Shown here: positions 1 to 7,794 of the stretch, piece by piece
Position numbering within the stretch: the first letter of the stretch is position 1
Layout of the letters: every line of letters starts with the position of its first letter
Source of the DNA: Bacteroidales bacterium
GTDB taxonomy: Bacteria > Bacteroidota > Bacteroidia > Bacteroidales > JAOZTL01
Assembly (NCBI GenBank): GCA_029942205.1
Contig: JAOZTL010000108.1
Span: 1-8,861 of the forward strand
Direction of reading: 5' to 3'
Length of the DNA stretch: 8,861 bases
Notes under the pieces: generated by a model
What the model saw: the letters and a program-made list of their open reading frames with translations, nothing else
What the model was told of the DNA's origin: nothing
The model's database searches: none
Program-made: the position numbers and the translations under genes

Positions 1-2988
1 ACACGTTTATTACATGATATTCCGCTAGATGCAGGAACTACCTCTTGGCGGTTTCAATTAAAAAACGACTGGGGCGGTGTACCTTCTAGTTCCAATAATT
101 TTGGTTTTGTATTGATGAGCGATCGTGAGAATTTGCTGGATGAAGACTTAAATGCCTACCTTGTGGGTGTGCATGTTACAGGATCAGATAATTACCTGAC
201 ACTATGGAAGATAACCAATGGTGAATACGAAAGTTTAATTACCAGCGAGTTGGATTGGAGCAAAAATTCAGAAGTAGGTATTGAGCTTATTCGCAGCAAG
301 GAAGGGTTTTGGGAACTAAAATACGATGCCGACGGTGGTTTTGATAATTTGCTTTCGGCAGCTACGGCTATGGATGCAAGTTTCACCGTTGCAAGTTATT
401 GCGGATTGGTGTTTGAGTACAGCACCACACGTGCTGGTTTGCTGTGGATGAATGATTTGTTGGTACGCAGTATACAGGATCGAAAAGCCCCTTTATTGGA
501 CTCTGTTACAGTGTTATCAGATAAAAAGTTAATGCTTTACTTTAATGAAGGAATTGATAAAACAACGGCATTAAATTCTTTAAATTATGTTGTTGCTGAT
601 TTGGGTAATCCGCAAAGTATAACGATAATGAATACTGCACAGAAACAGTTGGAAGTAACATTTTCAAGCTCTTTTCAATCAAATAAAAATTACACATTTA
701 CCATTAGCGGTTTGGTAGATACAAAAAATAATTGTTTGCAAACGCCTATTGAAAGTTCGTTTTTATTCACTCGTTTGGCGATTGACAAACTCCTAATTTT
801 ATCCGACACTACCTTAGAGTTAAGCTTTAATAAAGAACTTAAAAGTCCCTCTGTTTCAGTCTTATCCAATTATAAATTAAACCTAAATAATGAAAAGCCA
901 GAAAATATTATTTTTGATCCTACAAATCCTCAAAAGGCTATTTTAGAATTTGAACAATCGTTTGCATCACCCCAAAATTATGAGCTTTTTGTTCATGGAA
1001 TTTTTGATTTATGCGAAACAAGCATAAAAGATACAACAATCGCATTTTTTCATTATCAAGCTGAAGTTTTCGATGTGATAATGAATGAATTAATGGTGGA
1101 TGTGAATCCTGCGCCAACCGTTTTACCTGCTCAAAAGTACATTGAATTATTTAATCATACGGAATTTACTATTTCATTGCGAAATTGGACAATTCAAATT
1201 GGTGAAAATACCCCCAAAGAGTTTCCTGATTATCAATTTCCAGCCAATTCACACTTAATTTTAACCGATCAAGCGGCAAATGATGATTTGCTTTCCTATG
1301 GCGAATTATTGAAAATACTTTCGGTTTCACAGCTGACATCAACGGGAAAATTAATTCAAATCAGGGATGTAAATTCCAACTTGATGGACGTGGTGGAATA
1401 TAACAATTCATGGTATCAAGATGAAAATGCAGATGCTGGTGGTTACTCGCTGGAGCGTATCGATCCGTTGAATTTTTGTGAAGAAACAGCTAATTGGCAA
1501 GCAAGTATCAATATGCGTGGTGGAACACCTGGCGAAGAAAATTCGGTTTATGAAGAAAATTTGCAAGGTGAAATAATCACACTGCAATCGGTAGAAGTGC
1601 TGTTATCCAATCAGTTAATTGTCTGTTTTGATAAAGTGCCAAAAACAGAAGACTGGATGAATGTGCAAAATTTTTCGGTTTCAGACATTGGTGCACCAAG
1701 TTTAATAAGTGTATCGGATACGAGTAGAAAAGCCTTCATTCTCACTTTCAACCAAAATTTCATGAATGGAGTTTCACACCAATTGAATGTAAATAATGTG
1801 CATGATTATTGTGAAAATCAAATGCTAGAAACCGACTGGGAGTTTACCTATTTTTTAATTCAAGTAACGAAAGCTTATGCATTGTCTGATAATTTGTTAC
1901 GTGTTGAATTTTCAGAAGCACCAAATCTTGAATCGATACAAATCACCAGTAATTATTTTGTGAATGAAAACATCGGGATGCCTGATTTGGCAACCGTTTG
2001 GAGCGAAAATGAGCAAATTGTGAATCTGGAAATGAACACCGCATTCACTAGCGGAAAAAATTATAAGATTTCATTAACAGGTATTCAAGATTTTAACAAA
2101 AATGTGATTCAACCCACCGAGCTTTCTTTTTCCTATTATTTACCCGAAGCGAGTGATATTTTGATTAACGAAGTATTGTTTGATCCATTTATTGGTGGAT
2201 CAGAATTCATTGAGTTACATAATAATACAGCTTTTACTTTAAGTACTAGTTTAATCGAATTGGCTATTTTGAACGAAAATGGTGAACCGAAAGCACGTTT
2301 CCCAGTTTCAGACGGGCAACAAGATTTCAAAGCCCATTCGTACCTTGCAATCACCACCGATAGTGTGAATGTGAAACAAAATTATCCTTTTTCAAGCAGC
2401 CAATTGTTTGTTGAAAATAGTTCATTGCCTGCATTAAACAACGAAATAGGAACGATTCAGATTTTCTTTGATAATCAGCTTATTGATGCATTTGAATACA
2501 AGGAAACAATGCATTTTGAGTTGTTGAATAGTACGAAAGGCGTTTCGTTGGAGCGCATTCGCTTGAGGGGAGCTACAAATGATGGAAATAACTGGTTTTC
2601 GGCAGGCGAAGATGCTGGATTTGCAACACCTGCCTGTCAAAATTCGCAATTTAAAGAGGATGGAGAACAGCTCGTTGGCGAAATTAATTGCACTCCCGAA
2701 GTTTTTTCTCCTAATGGCGATGGTTACAACGATTTACTCGAAATTAGCTATCAATTTGAGCAAACAGGTTTTGTCGCCAATATGCTTATTTATAGCTCTA
2801 ATGGGATGTTAATCAAACGCTTGATGAATAATGAACTCGTTTCCACAAACGGCATTATCACTTGGGATGGACTTGACCAAGCAGGACAAAAAGCGAACAT
2901 GGGAATTTACATTATTTATATAGAAGTTTTTTCACTGGATGGAAAGGTACATGTATTTAAAGAAACGGCTGTATTGGCAACTCCATAA
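1..2988 (+). CDS. Secreted T9SS modular protein with two lamin-tail domains (5' end outside window)
   Basis: The frame is open from base 1, so the 995 visible residues are the C-terminal part of a longer protein; the first possible internal starts are not real starts. Residues 1-160 look like a beta-sandwich, lectin-like region (WRFQLKNDWGG, then LLWMNDLLV). Four Ig-like, SbsA/Big_5-type modules follow at about 163-258, 259-350, 523-618 and 619-715, each opening with a pattern like LSDKKLMLYFNE. Two lamin-tail domains lie at about 358-480 (MNELMVD, YIELFNHT, YSLERID) and 718-855 (INEVLFDP, FIELHNNT, VSLERI). The last 100 residues are a CHU_C/gliding-motility-type C-terminal domain (CTPEVFSPNGDGYNDL at 897-912, ending in GIYIIYIEV), the kind of tail used for type IX export to the cell surface or medium. 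No enzyme motif is visible; an adhesive or structural surface role is inference. The TAA stop is at 2986-2988. Confidence 0.88.
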   Translation, partial: TRLLHDIPLDAGTTSWRFQLKNDWGGVPSSSNNFGFVLMSDRENLLDEDLNAYLVGVHVTGSDNYLTLWKITNGEYESLITSELDWSKNSEVGIELIRSKEGFWELKYDADGGFDNLLSAATAMDASFTVASYCGLVFEYSTTRAGLLWMNDLLVRSIQDRKAPLLDSVTVLSDKKLMLYFNEGIDKTTALNSLNYVVADLGNPQSITIMNTAQKQLEVTFSSSFQSNKNYTFTISGLVDTKNNCLQTPIESSFLFTRLAIDKLLILSDTTLELSFNKELKSPSVSVLSNYKLNLNNEKPENIIFDPTNPQKAILEFEQSFASPQNYELFVHGIFDLCETSIKDTTIAFFHYQAEVFDVIMNELMVDVNPAPTVLPAQKYIELFNHTEFTISLRNWTIQIGENTPKEFPDYQFPANSHLILTDQAANDDLLSYGELLKILSVSQLTSTGKLIQIRDVNSNLMDVVEYNNSWYQDENADAGGYSLERIDPLNFCEETANWQASINMRGGTPGEENSVYEENLQGEIITLQSVEVLLSNQLIVCFDKVPKTEDWMNVQNFSVSDIGAPSLISVSDTSRKAFILTFNQNFMNGVSHQLNVNNVHDYCENQMLETDWEFTYFLIQVTKAYALSDNLLRVEFSEAPNLESIQITSNYFVNENIGMPDLATVWSENEQIVNLEMNTAFTSGKNYKISLTGIQDFNKNVIQPTELSFSYYLPEASDILINEVLFDPFIGGSEFIELHNNTAFTLSTSLIELAILNENGEPKARFPVSDGQQDFKAHSYLAITTDSVNVKQNYPFSSSQLFVENSSLPALNNEIGTIQIFFDNQLIDAFEYKETMHFELLNSTKGVSLERIRLRGATNDGNNWFSAGEDAGFATPACQNSQFKEDGEQLVGEINCTPEVFSPNGDGYNDLLEISYQFEQTGFVANMLIYSSNGMLIKRLMNNELVSTNGIITWDGLDQAGQKANMGIYIIYIEVFSLDGKVHVFKETAVLATP

Positions 2989-3244
2989 GACTTTTCCCAC
3001 GTTAGAAGCCCCCGAAGGACGGAATGTCGAACGGCAGACGTATAATGCGAAGGCGCAAGTATGAACGATTAGCAAATCGGCTAAACCTAACGGTTATATG
3101 AAACCAAACAAAGATTCAACTGCATTCACCGATGCCGTTCGGATAATTTCTTATATTCGGTGAATCGCCGTACACGAGAACCGTACGTACGGTGGTGGGA
3201 GAGGCGTACTGGCGGGAATTTTTTCGTCAGGCGTACTTGATTAT
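2989..3244 (+). mobile_element. Group II intron 3' remnant (domains about III to VI, 5' truncated)
   Basis: This stretch is clearly richer in G and C than the DNA on either side. Its right part folds into the end of a group II intron (listed separately). Left of that, ATTCACCGA (3124-3132) pairs perfectly over nine bases with TCGGTGAAT (3157-3165), directly before domain V. That is where domain IV belongs, and its 24-base loop leaves no room for an intron-encoded reverse transcriptase. Small hairpins at 3066-3079 (CGATT/AATCG) and 3092-3105 (GGTT/AACC) may be leftovers of domains II-III. Only about 135 bases lie between the preceding stop codon and domain IV, far too little for an intact domain I, and I see no GUGYG-type 5' end. 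It is therefore most likely a dead fragment sitting just behind the secreted-protein gene. The left boundary is a guess. Confidence 0.6.
3164..3244 (+). ncRNA. Group II intron domains V and VI
   Basis: Domain V: CGCCGTAC (3166-3173) pairs with GTACGGTG (3187-3194), extended outward by T-G and A-T pairs. Then comes a two-base bulge AC (3185-3186) on the 3' side, an upper stem ACG/CGT, and a loop AGAAC. The size and the position of the bulge are those of domain V. Aligned to the usual AGC catalytic triad, this copy reads CGC, a variant known from some bacterial intron classes. Domain VI: 3201-3214 pairs with 3225-3238 (inner stem CTGGCG/CGTCAG, then TGCG-type pairs with G-T wobbles). It leaves A3235 unpaired on the 3' strand, exactly as a branch-point adenosine should be. 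The 3' splice site is probably at an AT ending at 3241 or 3244. Folded by eye only. Confidence 0.75.
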
Positions 3245-3274
3245 GTGCTCTTTTTATTATTTGTTTTCCATGTT

Positions 3275-3299
3275 TTTCACAAAGCGTGAAATTATTTGT
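3275..3299 (+). terminator. Candidate rho-independent terminator
   Basis: TTTCAC (3275-3280) and GTGAAA (3286-3291) form a six-pair stem with loop AAAGC, followed on the + strand by TTATTTG and then a T run. It could end the + strand transcript of the secreted-protein gene, although it lies almost 290 bases beyond the stop, after the intron remnant. The U tract is interrupted and the stem is AT-rich, so the call is weak. Confidence 0.35.
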
Positions 3300-3380
3300 T
3301 TTTTTATTTTTCGATAAGTCATTGATTGTAATAGTTTTGCACAAGTGCGTAAGCAACATTAAATAGCACGAAGTGCTTTA
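3291..3380 (+). repeat. Dispersed hairpin repeat, copy 1 (full)
   Basis: This aligns with 7954-8047 almost without gaps: the T-rich start, TTTTTCGAYAARTC, TTGATTRTRA, CACAAGTRCRTAAGYAAY, then a hairpin. Here the hairpin is AGCAC (3365-3369), loop GAA, GTGCT (3373-3377), a perfect five-pair stem. Most differences from copy 3 are transitions, except in the stem, where both arms change together. Seen from the minus strand it lies about 270 bases beyond the stop of the glycosyltransferase gene. Its orientation is the same as that of the other two copies. Confidence 0.7.
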
Positions 3381-3600
3381 TAATATTATTACGAAACTCT
3401 ATTTTATCAAATTTTGCATTAATAATAATTCCTTATTTATATTTTATTCTGATTTTTGAAATCTATTTTATTATTTTTACTTATTTATATAGCTATGGTT
3501 TAATGATTTATTATATTGTTTGATATTATTACATCTGTTTTATGCGTAACTTACTGATCTACATTGACAATTTATCAAGAATTGTCCAAAAATAAATATC
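3381..3600. other. AT-rich gene-free spacer with one inverted repeat
   Basis: No convincing reading frame was seen on either strand, and the composition is extremely AT-rich. The only clear structure is a perfect seven-base inverted repeat, GACAATT (3566-3572) and AATTGTC (3580-3586), with a seven-base loop. It has no T run on either side that would make it a standard terminator, so it could equally be an operator-like site or chance. Compared with repeat copy 3, this stretch looks like about 200 extra bases lying between the repeat hairpin and the shared 3'-flank block. Confidence 0.5.
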
Positions 3601-3639
3601 AAAACTGATGAAGACTGAAATTACAGACTTTTTTTTCAG
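3601..3639 (-). repeat. Shared 3'-flank block A, terminator-like, behind the glycosyltransferase gene
   Basis: The 19 bases at 3601-3619 match 8063-8081 at 17 positions (AAAACNGATGAAGNCTGAA). Read on the minus strand the block starts within about ten bases of the glycosyltransferase stop. It contains CTGAAA (3634-3639 complement) and TTTCAG (3615-3620 complement) as a six-pair inverted repeat, and later a GTTTT stretch. It may act as a weak 3' end signal. Its twin at 8063-8096 sits in the same place relative to another minus-strand stop codon. Confidence 0.5.
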
Positions 3640-3646
3640 AAAGAGT

Positions 3647-4873
3647 TCAAAGACCTTTGAGCATTTCTAGTATTGTTTCGTGAAATTGGGCAATTCTGCT
3701 TCCAATTGCATGATCTTTTAATGTGCGTTTTTGTCCAGCGAGGGCAATTTCTGCCGCTTCTTTTGGGTGATCGAGTAGCCAATTTGTTTTTTCGATACAT
3801 TCTGCCACCGATTGGTAGGTAACAATCTCTGTGTCTGGTTCAAAAAAATCACGAATGTTTTTTTTGTGATCCGTTACCAATAAACTGCCAACGCCCGTGG
3901 TTTCAAACATCCGAATATTAGCTGCATATTCACCCGAAATCCCACCATGGATATTGAAGCCTATTTTTGAGCGAGAAAGTAGTTTAAACATGTCCAGACC
4001 ATAAACTGGTGCTTGCCTTTTTTGAGCAAAAATAGACGCATATTTGGGCTGTTTTGGTAAGTTATTCAAAACACTCACTTTTTTCAATGGTGCAATTCGC
4101 TCGTTTATCGTATTTAAGCCTGTTCCGTACAGAATTCGAGATAAAACGTAAGCCATTTGTTTGCTGGTAATTGTCCACCAATTATCTAACTGAATATTAG
4201 CGTATAAGCGTAAATCGACACCTTCTGCAAGTAAGCGTTCTATGAATTGCAAACGATAATCGTGATAAGTAGAACTGCCTATAAATGAGCCAATAAAGAT
4301 GAAATCATTGCTTTCAAATGCATTATTTTCTTTCACTTCATCGACAATAATCGGTTCAAAACCATGATAAAATAAACTGGTGTGCACGCCATGTTTTTCG
4401 AGCTGTTCTTGAAACATAGGCAGGCAGGTCAAAATCAAATCATAGTGTTGATAATTAAGTATTTCTTGTTCTGCAAATGGTGCACAAATGTAGCCCACAA
4501 ATAACTTAATAAATGGAAAAGATTTGCGTAAATGCTGTAAATAATTTGTCGAAAAATCTTTACTTCCATGAATAAAAAGTACTTCAGGGCGGTATTTTTT
4601 GATTTGCTCAAAAAGAATATCCTGATTGGCAGCCACACCGTTTTCTTTTGCCCAAGCCTGCTGAAGTGGTTCTGCATTATGAATGATTTCGTGTGCTTCT
4701 ACTCCTTTGGTTTGAAGGTGTTTACAGAATGAGTCTGAAAAAGCAAATCGAGCTTTCAACAAAGCTGAAAGTTGTTCATCATAAGATTTGGATGCAATTT
4801 CAGTGTTTTGATTATAAAAATCGTTCACAAAATTACGATAATACCCTGAAATTTTAACAAAACGATACGCCAT
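3647..4873 (-). CDS. CgeB-like family 1 glycosyltransferase
   Basis: The 408-residue protein has the two-lobed layout of GT-B enzymes. The N-terminal lobe (1-180) carries beta-strand/turn segments such as VLFIHGSKDF (98-107), LFVGYICAPF and YDLILTCLPMF (144-154). The C-terminal lobe begins near 190 (FIFIGSFIGS, 191-200) and holds the nucleotide-sugar-binding region typical of Glyco_trans_1_2/CgeB proteins: GFNIHGGISGEYAANIRMFETTG (305-327, with the acidic E324) followed by SLLVTD and later EIVTYQS. There is no signal peptide or membrane span, so it should act in the cytoplasm, probably adding a sugar to a surface glycan; donor and acceptor are unknown. The start at 4871-4873 has an A-rich leader and no Shine-Dalgarno site. 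No -7 TAnnTTTG box is visible in the 70 bases before it. It is separated from the upstream hydrolase gene by repeat copy 2, so it may be its own unit or a read-through extension of that operon. The gene is intact, with a TGA stop. Confidence 0.85.
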   Translation of the reverse strand: MAYRFVKISGYYRNFVNDFYNQNTEIASKSYDEQLSALLKARFAFSDSFCKHLQTKGVEAHEIIHNAEPLQQAWAKENGVAANQDILFEQIKKYRPEVLFIHGSKDFSTNYLQHLRKSFPFIKLFVGYICAPFAEQEILNYQHYDLILTCLPMFQEQLEKHGVHTSLFYHGFEPIIVDEVKENNAFESNDFIFIGSFIGSSTYHDYRLQFIERLLAEGVDLRLYANIQLDNWWTITSKQMAYVLSRILYGTGLNTINERIAPLKKVSVLNNLPKQPKYASIFAQKRQAPVYGLDMFKLLSRSKIGFNIHGGISGEYAANIRMFETTGVGSLLVTDHKKNIRDFFEPDTEIVTYQSVAECIEKTNWLLDHPKEAAEIALAGQKRTLKDHAIGSRIAQFHETILEMLKGL

Positions 4874-4904
4874 TTTTAGTTAAATATTTATTTTCTATAA
4901 TTTA

Positions 4905-4947
4905 ATACAATTATGTAAGTAACGTTAAAAAAGATCGAAGAGCTTAT
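4905..4947 (+). repeat. Dispersed hairpin repeat, copy 2 (partial)
   Basis: The 3' half of the repeat is present: ATGTAAGTAACGTTAAAA followed by the hairpin AAGATC (4931-4936), loop GAA, GAGCTT (4940-4945), with one internal mismatch. The T-rich 5' half seen in copies 1 and 3 is missing or unrecognisable. The hairpin reaches into the TAA stop codon of the hydrolase gene (4944-4946). Read on the minus strand it is a short stem followed by six Ts, so it could act as a weak terminator for the adaptor-tsaB-hydrolase operon. Confidence 0.6.
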
Positions 4948-5693
4948 TGCATTTGGCGGATTCGTAAATCTATTGACTTTTCATTTTTCAATAATTCGAT
5001 CAATTCTTGCGTGTTTGTTTTTCCATAATGATAAGGGTATAACACTTTGGGTTGAAAAGCTTTAGCTGCATCAGCAAGCATCTCGGGAGTCATCGTGTAA
5101 GGTAAATTCATAGGAAGAAATGCAATATCGATATTCTTTAACGCCTTTATTTCTGGAATATTTTCGGTGTCAGCAGCAATTAATATGCGTGTTTGCCCGA
5201 TAGTGAGAACATAACCATTTCCATGACCTTTGGGGTGAAATGGTTCTCCATTTTTTCGTTTATGTACCAAATTATAAGCAGGAATCGCTTTTATCGTTAT
5301 GCCTAATAACTTTTTTGTGTCTCCATTTTGCATAATTTTTGCTTTTTTCAGATGCGGAACACGCTTGGCACATACGGATGTTAATACGATTTTGGTGTTT
5401 TTTTTCAAAATATGACCGATTGCTGTCGAGTCTAAATGATCGCCATGCTCGTGCGTAATCAAAATTAAATCAGCCTTAGGCATTTGGTTGTAATCGGCTT
5501 CTCGCATGCACGGATCGATGTGAATCACCTTATCGTTCAACTCAAACAAAAGCGTTCCATGTCCAATAAAAGTAATCGTTAAGTCTCCAATACTTGTTGG
5601 AATTGTGTCTTTTTCAAAATTCTGTTGTGCAAAAAAAGATAAATTAAATACAGCTAAAAATAGTGCAGTGAATAGTGTTTTTTTTTTGTTCAT
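4944..5693 (-). CDS. Secreted UlaG-like metallo-beta-lactamase-fold hydrolase
   Basis: This 249-residue protein has a signal peptide (MNKKK, then a hydrophobic stretch 6-22, cleavage probably near FFAQQ), so it should be exported to the periplasm. The mature part is a compact MBL fold of the UlaG/YfiR-like type: TFIGHGTLLFE (41-51), IHIDPC with D60, and the metal motif HEHGDHLD (81-88). Then come H157 in GHGNGY, D175 in AADTE and H222 in YPYHYG, which together would complete a two-metal site. The substrate cannot be deduced; UlaG itself is a lactonase, but annotated relatives are diverse. The gene follows tsaB by 25 bases and is probably cotranscribed with it. The start codon is followed by a run of ten As (KKK codons), a slippage-prone tract. 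A 14-base perfect palindrome of A and T (5694-5707) lies directly before the ATG. The stop overlaps repeat copy 2. Confidence 0.85.
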   Translation of the reverse strand: MNKKKTLFTALFLAVFNLSFFAQQNFEKDTIPTSIGDLTITFIGHGTLLFELNDKVIHIDPCMREADYNQMPKADLILITHEHGDHLDSTAIGHILKKNTKIVLTSVCAKRVPHLKKAKIMQNGDTKKLLGITIKAIPAYNLVHKRKNGEPFHPKGHGNGYVLTIGQTRILIAADTENIPEIKALKNIDIAFLPMNLPYTMTPEMLADAAKAFQPKVLYPYHYGKTNTQELIELLKNEKSIDLRIRQMQ

Positions 5694-5718
5694 AATAAAT
5701 ATTTATTCTAAGATTTAC

Positions 5719-6414
5719 CTATTTGAAAATATTTTTCTTTGGTATTGTTGCAACAAAATCTTTTAAATAAAAAGGCTCAAAATAAGCTACATCTTCAAAA
5801 TCAGCAGCGGCATATTTTTGTTCGGCAATGGCAATCATTGATTCTGCCGAGCAGTAGACTCCTTCCACAAAAACGGCGTTTGGATGCGTGATAGATGTTT
5901 GGCATTTGGCAGCACCATTACCAAAAAACAGGACTTTCCGCTTGTTTAAAATCTCCAAATACGATTGCTCGTTGATGATGTCGGCAGATATTTTTCGCTG
6001 TTCCTGATTGTTGGTATCAAAAAAAGCGGTGTAGACCTCCATGCGCCGTGCATCCAGCATGGGACAAAGCCACGTATTGGGCGGCAAATCGCTTGGCAAC
6101 AGTTTACTACGTGCCATGGCTTGTAGCGTGCTTACGCCAATCAGCGGCTTGTCGGCAGCAAAAGCAATACCTTTGGCTACCGATACGCCTATGCGAAGCC
6201 CCGTGTACGAGCCTGGTCCTTTACTGACCACGACAGCGTCCAGTTGATGGGCGGTGTAGCCGTTTTCGTGGAGAATTTCTTCTACAAAAACAGAAAGCAA
6301 TTCAGCATGCGATTTGTCGGTAAAATTCTCCTTTAAGCCAAGCAGTACGCCGTCTTTCGACAAGGAAACCGAACACACTTCACTAGCTGTTTCGAGTTGT
6401 AATAATAAAGGCAT
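5719..6414 (-). CDS. tsaB: tRNA N6-threonylcarbamoyladenosine biosynthesis protein TsaB
   Basis: TsaB is the non-catalytic ASKHA-fold partner that binds TsaD (and, in the complex, TsaE) for making t6A at position 37 of ANN-decoding tRNAs in the cytoplasm. The 231 residues match the family length. The N-terminus has the short first strand LLLQLETAS (3-11), followed by KSHAELL (34-40) and the diagnostic GPGSYTGLRIG (66-76). GIAFAADKPLIGVSTLQAMA follows in two pieces (82-101), then the DARRMEVYTAF segment. Nothing is missing. The ATG follows the stop codon of the efflux-adaptor gene with no base between, so translation is probably coupled to that gene and no separate ribosome site is needed. TAG stop at 5719-5721. 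In Bacteroidota tsaB is, to my knowledge, often found beside an efflux adaptor gene, which supports the assignment. Confidence 0.95.
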   Translation of the reverse strand: MPLLLQLETASEVCSVSLSKDGVLLGLKENFTDKSHAELLSVFVEEILHENGYTAHQLDAVVVSKGPGSYTGLRIGVSVAKGIAFAADKPLIGVSTLQAMARSKLLPSDLPPNTWLCPMLDARRMEVYTAFFDTNNQEQRKISADIINEQSYLEILNKRKVLFFGNGAAKCQTSITHPNAVFVEGVYCSAESMIAIAEQKYAAADFEDVAYFEPFYLKDFVATIPKKNIFK

Positions 6415-7794
6415 TTATTCTTTTTTTCGTTCAAACAATTCTTCTTTCTCCACTTTTTCGACTTTCATGTCGTGTTTTAGTTTTTTGGCTATCGCACTGT
6501 ACGGTGCTACCACCACTTCGCTAGAGTCGGTAAGTCCTTTGGTGATTTCGATATACAAATTATCCTGAATCCCTGTTTTTACTTTTTGCATTTGTACTTT
6601 TCCGTCGGCATATAAAAATACGACTTCAAAGGGCTCTATTTTCACTTCCGTTTTCTTTTTATCTTTTTCGTCTTTCACCGTCGAGTTGCTAACTTCTTGT
6701 ATTTTATTTTCGTCATCCTTAGCTGTTCCTGTCGAATCGGCACGAACAGTAACGGCTTGTATTGGAATCGTAAGAATGTTGTATCGTGTCATGGTTTGAA
6801 TATCTACCGTGGCCGACATTCCTGGACGAAATGGCGAATACGTTGGATTATCGACAGGGATCAAATCTTTGTATGATTCGTGTAAAATACGAATTTTTAC
6901 TTCAAAATTGGTAACTTGATCGGCTGATGTGCCTTGTGTATTGGCCGAATTGGCAATTTCAGTAACTAAACCTCGGAATTTTCTACCCAAATAAGCATCC
7001 ACTTCTACGATAGCCGTATCGTTGAGGCTGACACGCACAATGTCGTTTTCGTTCACGTCCACTTTCACTTCCATTAAGTTCAGATTGGCGATACGCAAAA
7101 CTTCCGTTCCTGCCATTTGTGCCGTACCGACTACACGCTCGCCTTTTTCCACGTTTAGGCGTGATACCGTTCCGCTCATGGGTGCATAAATCGTGGTTTT
7201 CGACAAATTTTCATGTGCTTCTTTCAGCGATGCTTCCGAGCTTTTGACTTGAAAAGCGGCTGCATTTACGCTTTGTTCCGAAGCCTCTACATTCGCTTGT
7301 GCCACTTCATAAGCCGACAGTACACTTTCATATTCAGAATCGGCAATAGCTTTCTCGTTCCATAGTTTTTTGCTTCGGTTGTATGCCCGTTCGCTTTGTT
7401 TGAACTGAGCTTTTACTTGTGCACGCATGGCTTTGGAGTTTGCCAAGTTCGATTTCGAGGTATTTACGGTCGCTTCCATCCGATCGATCAACGACAAATA
7501 AATCTTGGGATTAATTTTTAACAACAGTTGCCCTTCTTTGACTTGCTGCCCTTCGATGATTTCGAGAGCTACGATTTCTCCCGAAACTTCTGGACTCAAA
7601 CGAATTTCTACTTCGGGCTGAACTTTTCCGTTTGCCGTAATTATTTCAACAATAGAGCGTTTCTCTACCTGTTCGGTACTTACTTTGGTGAGGTATTCTT
7701 CACCAATCCAACCTGCTTTTTTACCGATTATCATAAAAATAACCAATACCACAAGACCAATTCCTAAGTAAATAAGTAATTTTTTATTTTTCAT
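6415..7794 (-). CDS. Efflux periplasmic adaptor subunit (HlyD/MacA family)
   Basis: This 459-residue membrane-fusion protein bridges an inner-membrane RND or ABC pump and a TolC-type channel. Residues 6-24 form one N-terminal membrane anchor. The first lipoyl half-motif is at about 62-96 (SPEVSGEIVALEI, EGQQVKEGQLLLKI). An alpha-helical hairpin with long coiled coils spans about 97-200, and the second lipoyl half is at 201-236 (TIYAPMSGTVSRLNV, KGERV). A beta-barrel runs about 240-340 and ends in FRPGMSATVDI. The membrane-proximal domain (340-440) is interrupted by a very charged insert rich in K, D and E at about 352-387. Domain order fits MacA-like adaptors. No pump or TolC gene is visible on either side, so the partners must be elsewhere or beyond the window. 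It is the first gene of a likely adaptor-tsaB-hydrolase operon; I found no clear TAnnTTTG promoter in the upstream DNA. Confidence 0.9.
   Translation of the reverse strand: MKNKKLLIYLGIGLVVLVIFMIIGKKAGWIGEEYLTKVSTEQVEKRSIVEIITANGKVQPEVEIRLSPEVSGEIVALEIIEGQQVKEGQLLLKINPKIYLSLIDRMEATVNTSKSNLANSKAMRAQVKAQFKQSERAYNRSKKLWNEKAIADSEYESVLSAYEVAQANVEASEQSVNAAAFQVKSSEASLKEAHENLSKTTIYAPMSGTVSRLNVEKGERVVGTAQMAGTEVLRIANLNLMEVKVDVNENDIVRVSLNDTAIVEVDAYLGRKFRGLVTEIANSANTQGTSADQVTNFEVKIRILHESYKDLIPVDNPTYSPFRPGMSATVDIQTMTRYNILTIPIQAVTVRADSTGTAKDDENKIQEVSNSTVKDEKDKKKTEVKIEPFEVVFLYADGKVQMQKVKTGIQDNLYIEITKGLTDSSEVVVAPYSAIAKKLKHDMKVEKVEKEELFERKKE

Noticed and set aside
112..120. A start codon for the secreted protein at 112 (TTG) or 115 (ATG)
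   Set aside because: The same frame is open and protein-like back to base 1, within the lectin-like domain, with no signal peptide after these codons.
3126..3359. A 77-codon minus-strand open frame starting MLLTHLCK
   Set aside because: It runs through the intron domain IV-VI sequence and the dispersed repeat. Both are explained as structured non-coding DNA, and the product resembles no protein I know.
3541..3562. A fourth repeat copy near TGCGTAACTTAC
   Set aside because: Only about seven bases match the repeat and no GAA-centred hairpin follows.
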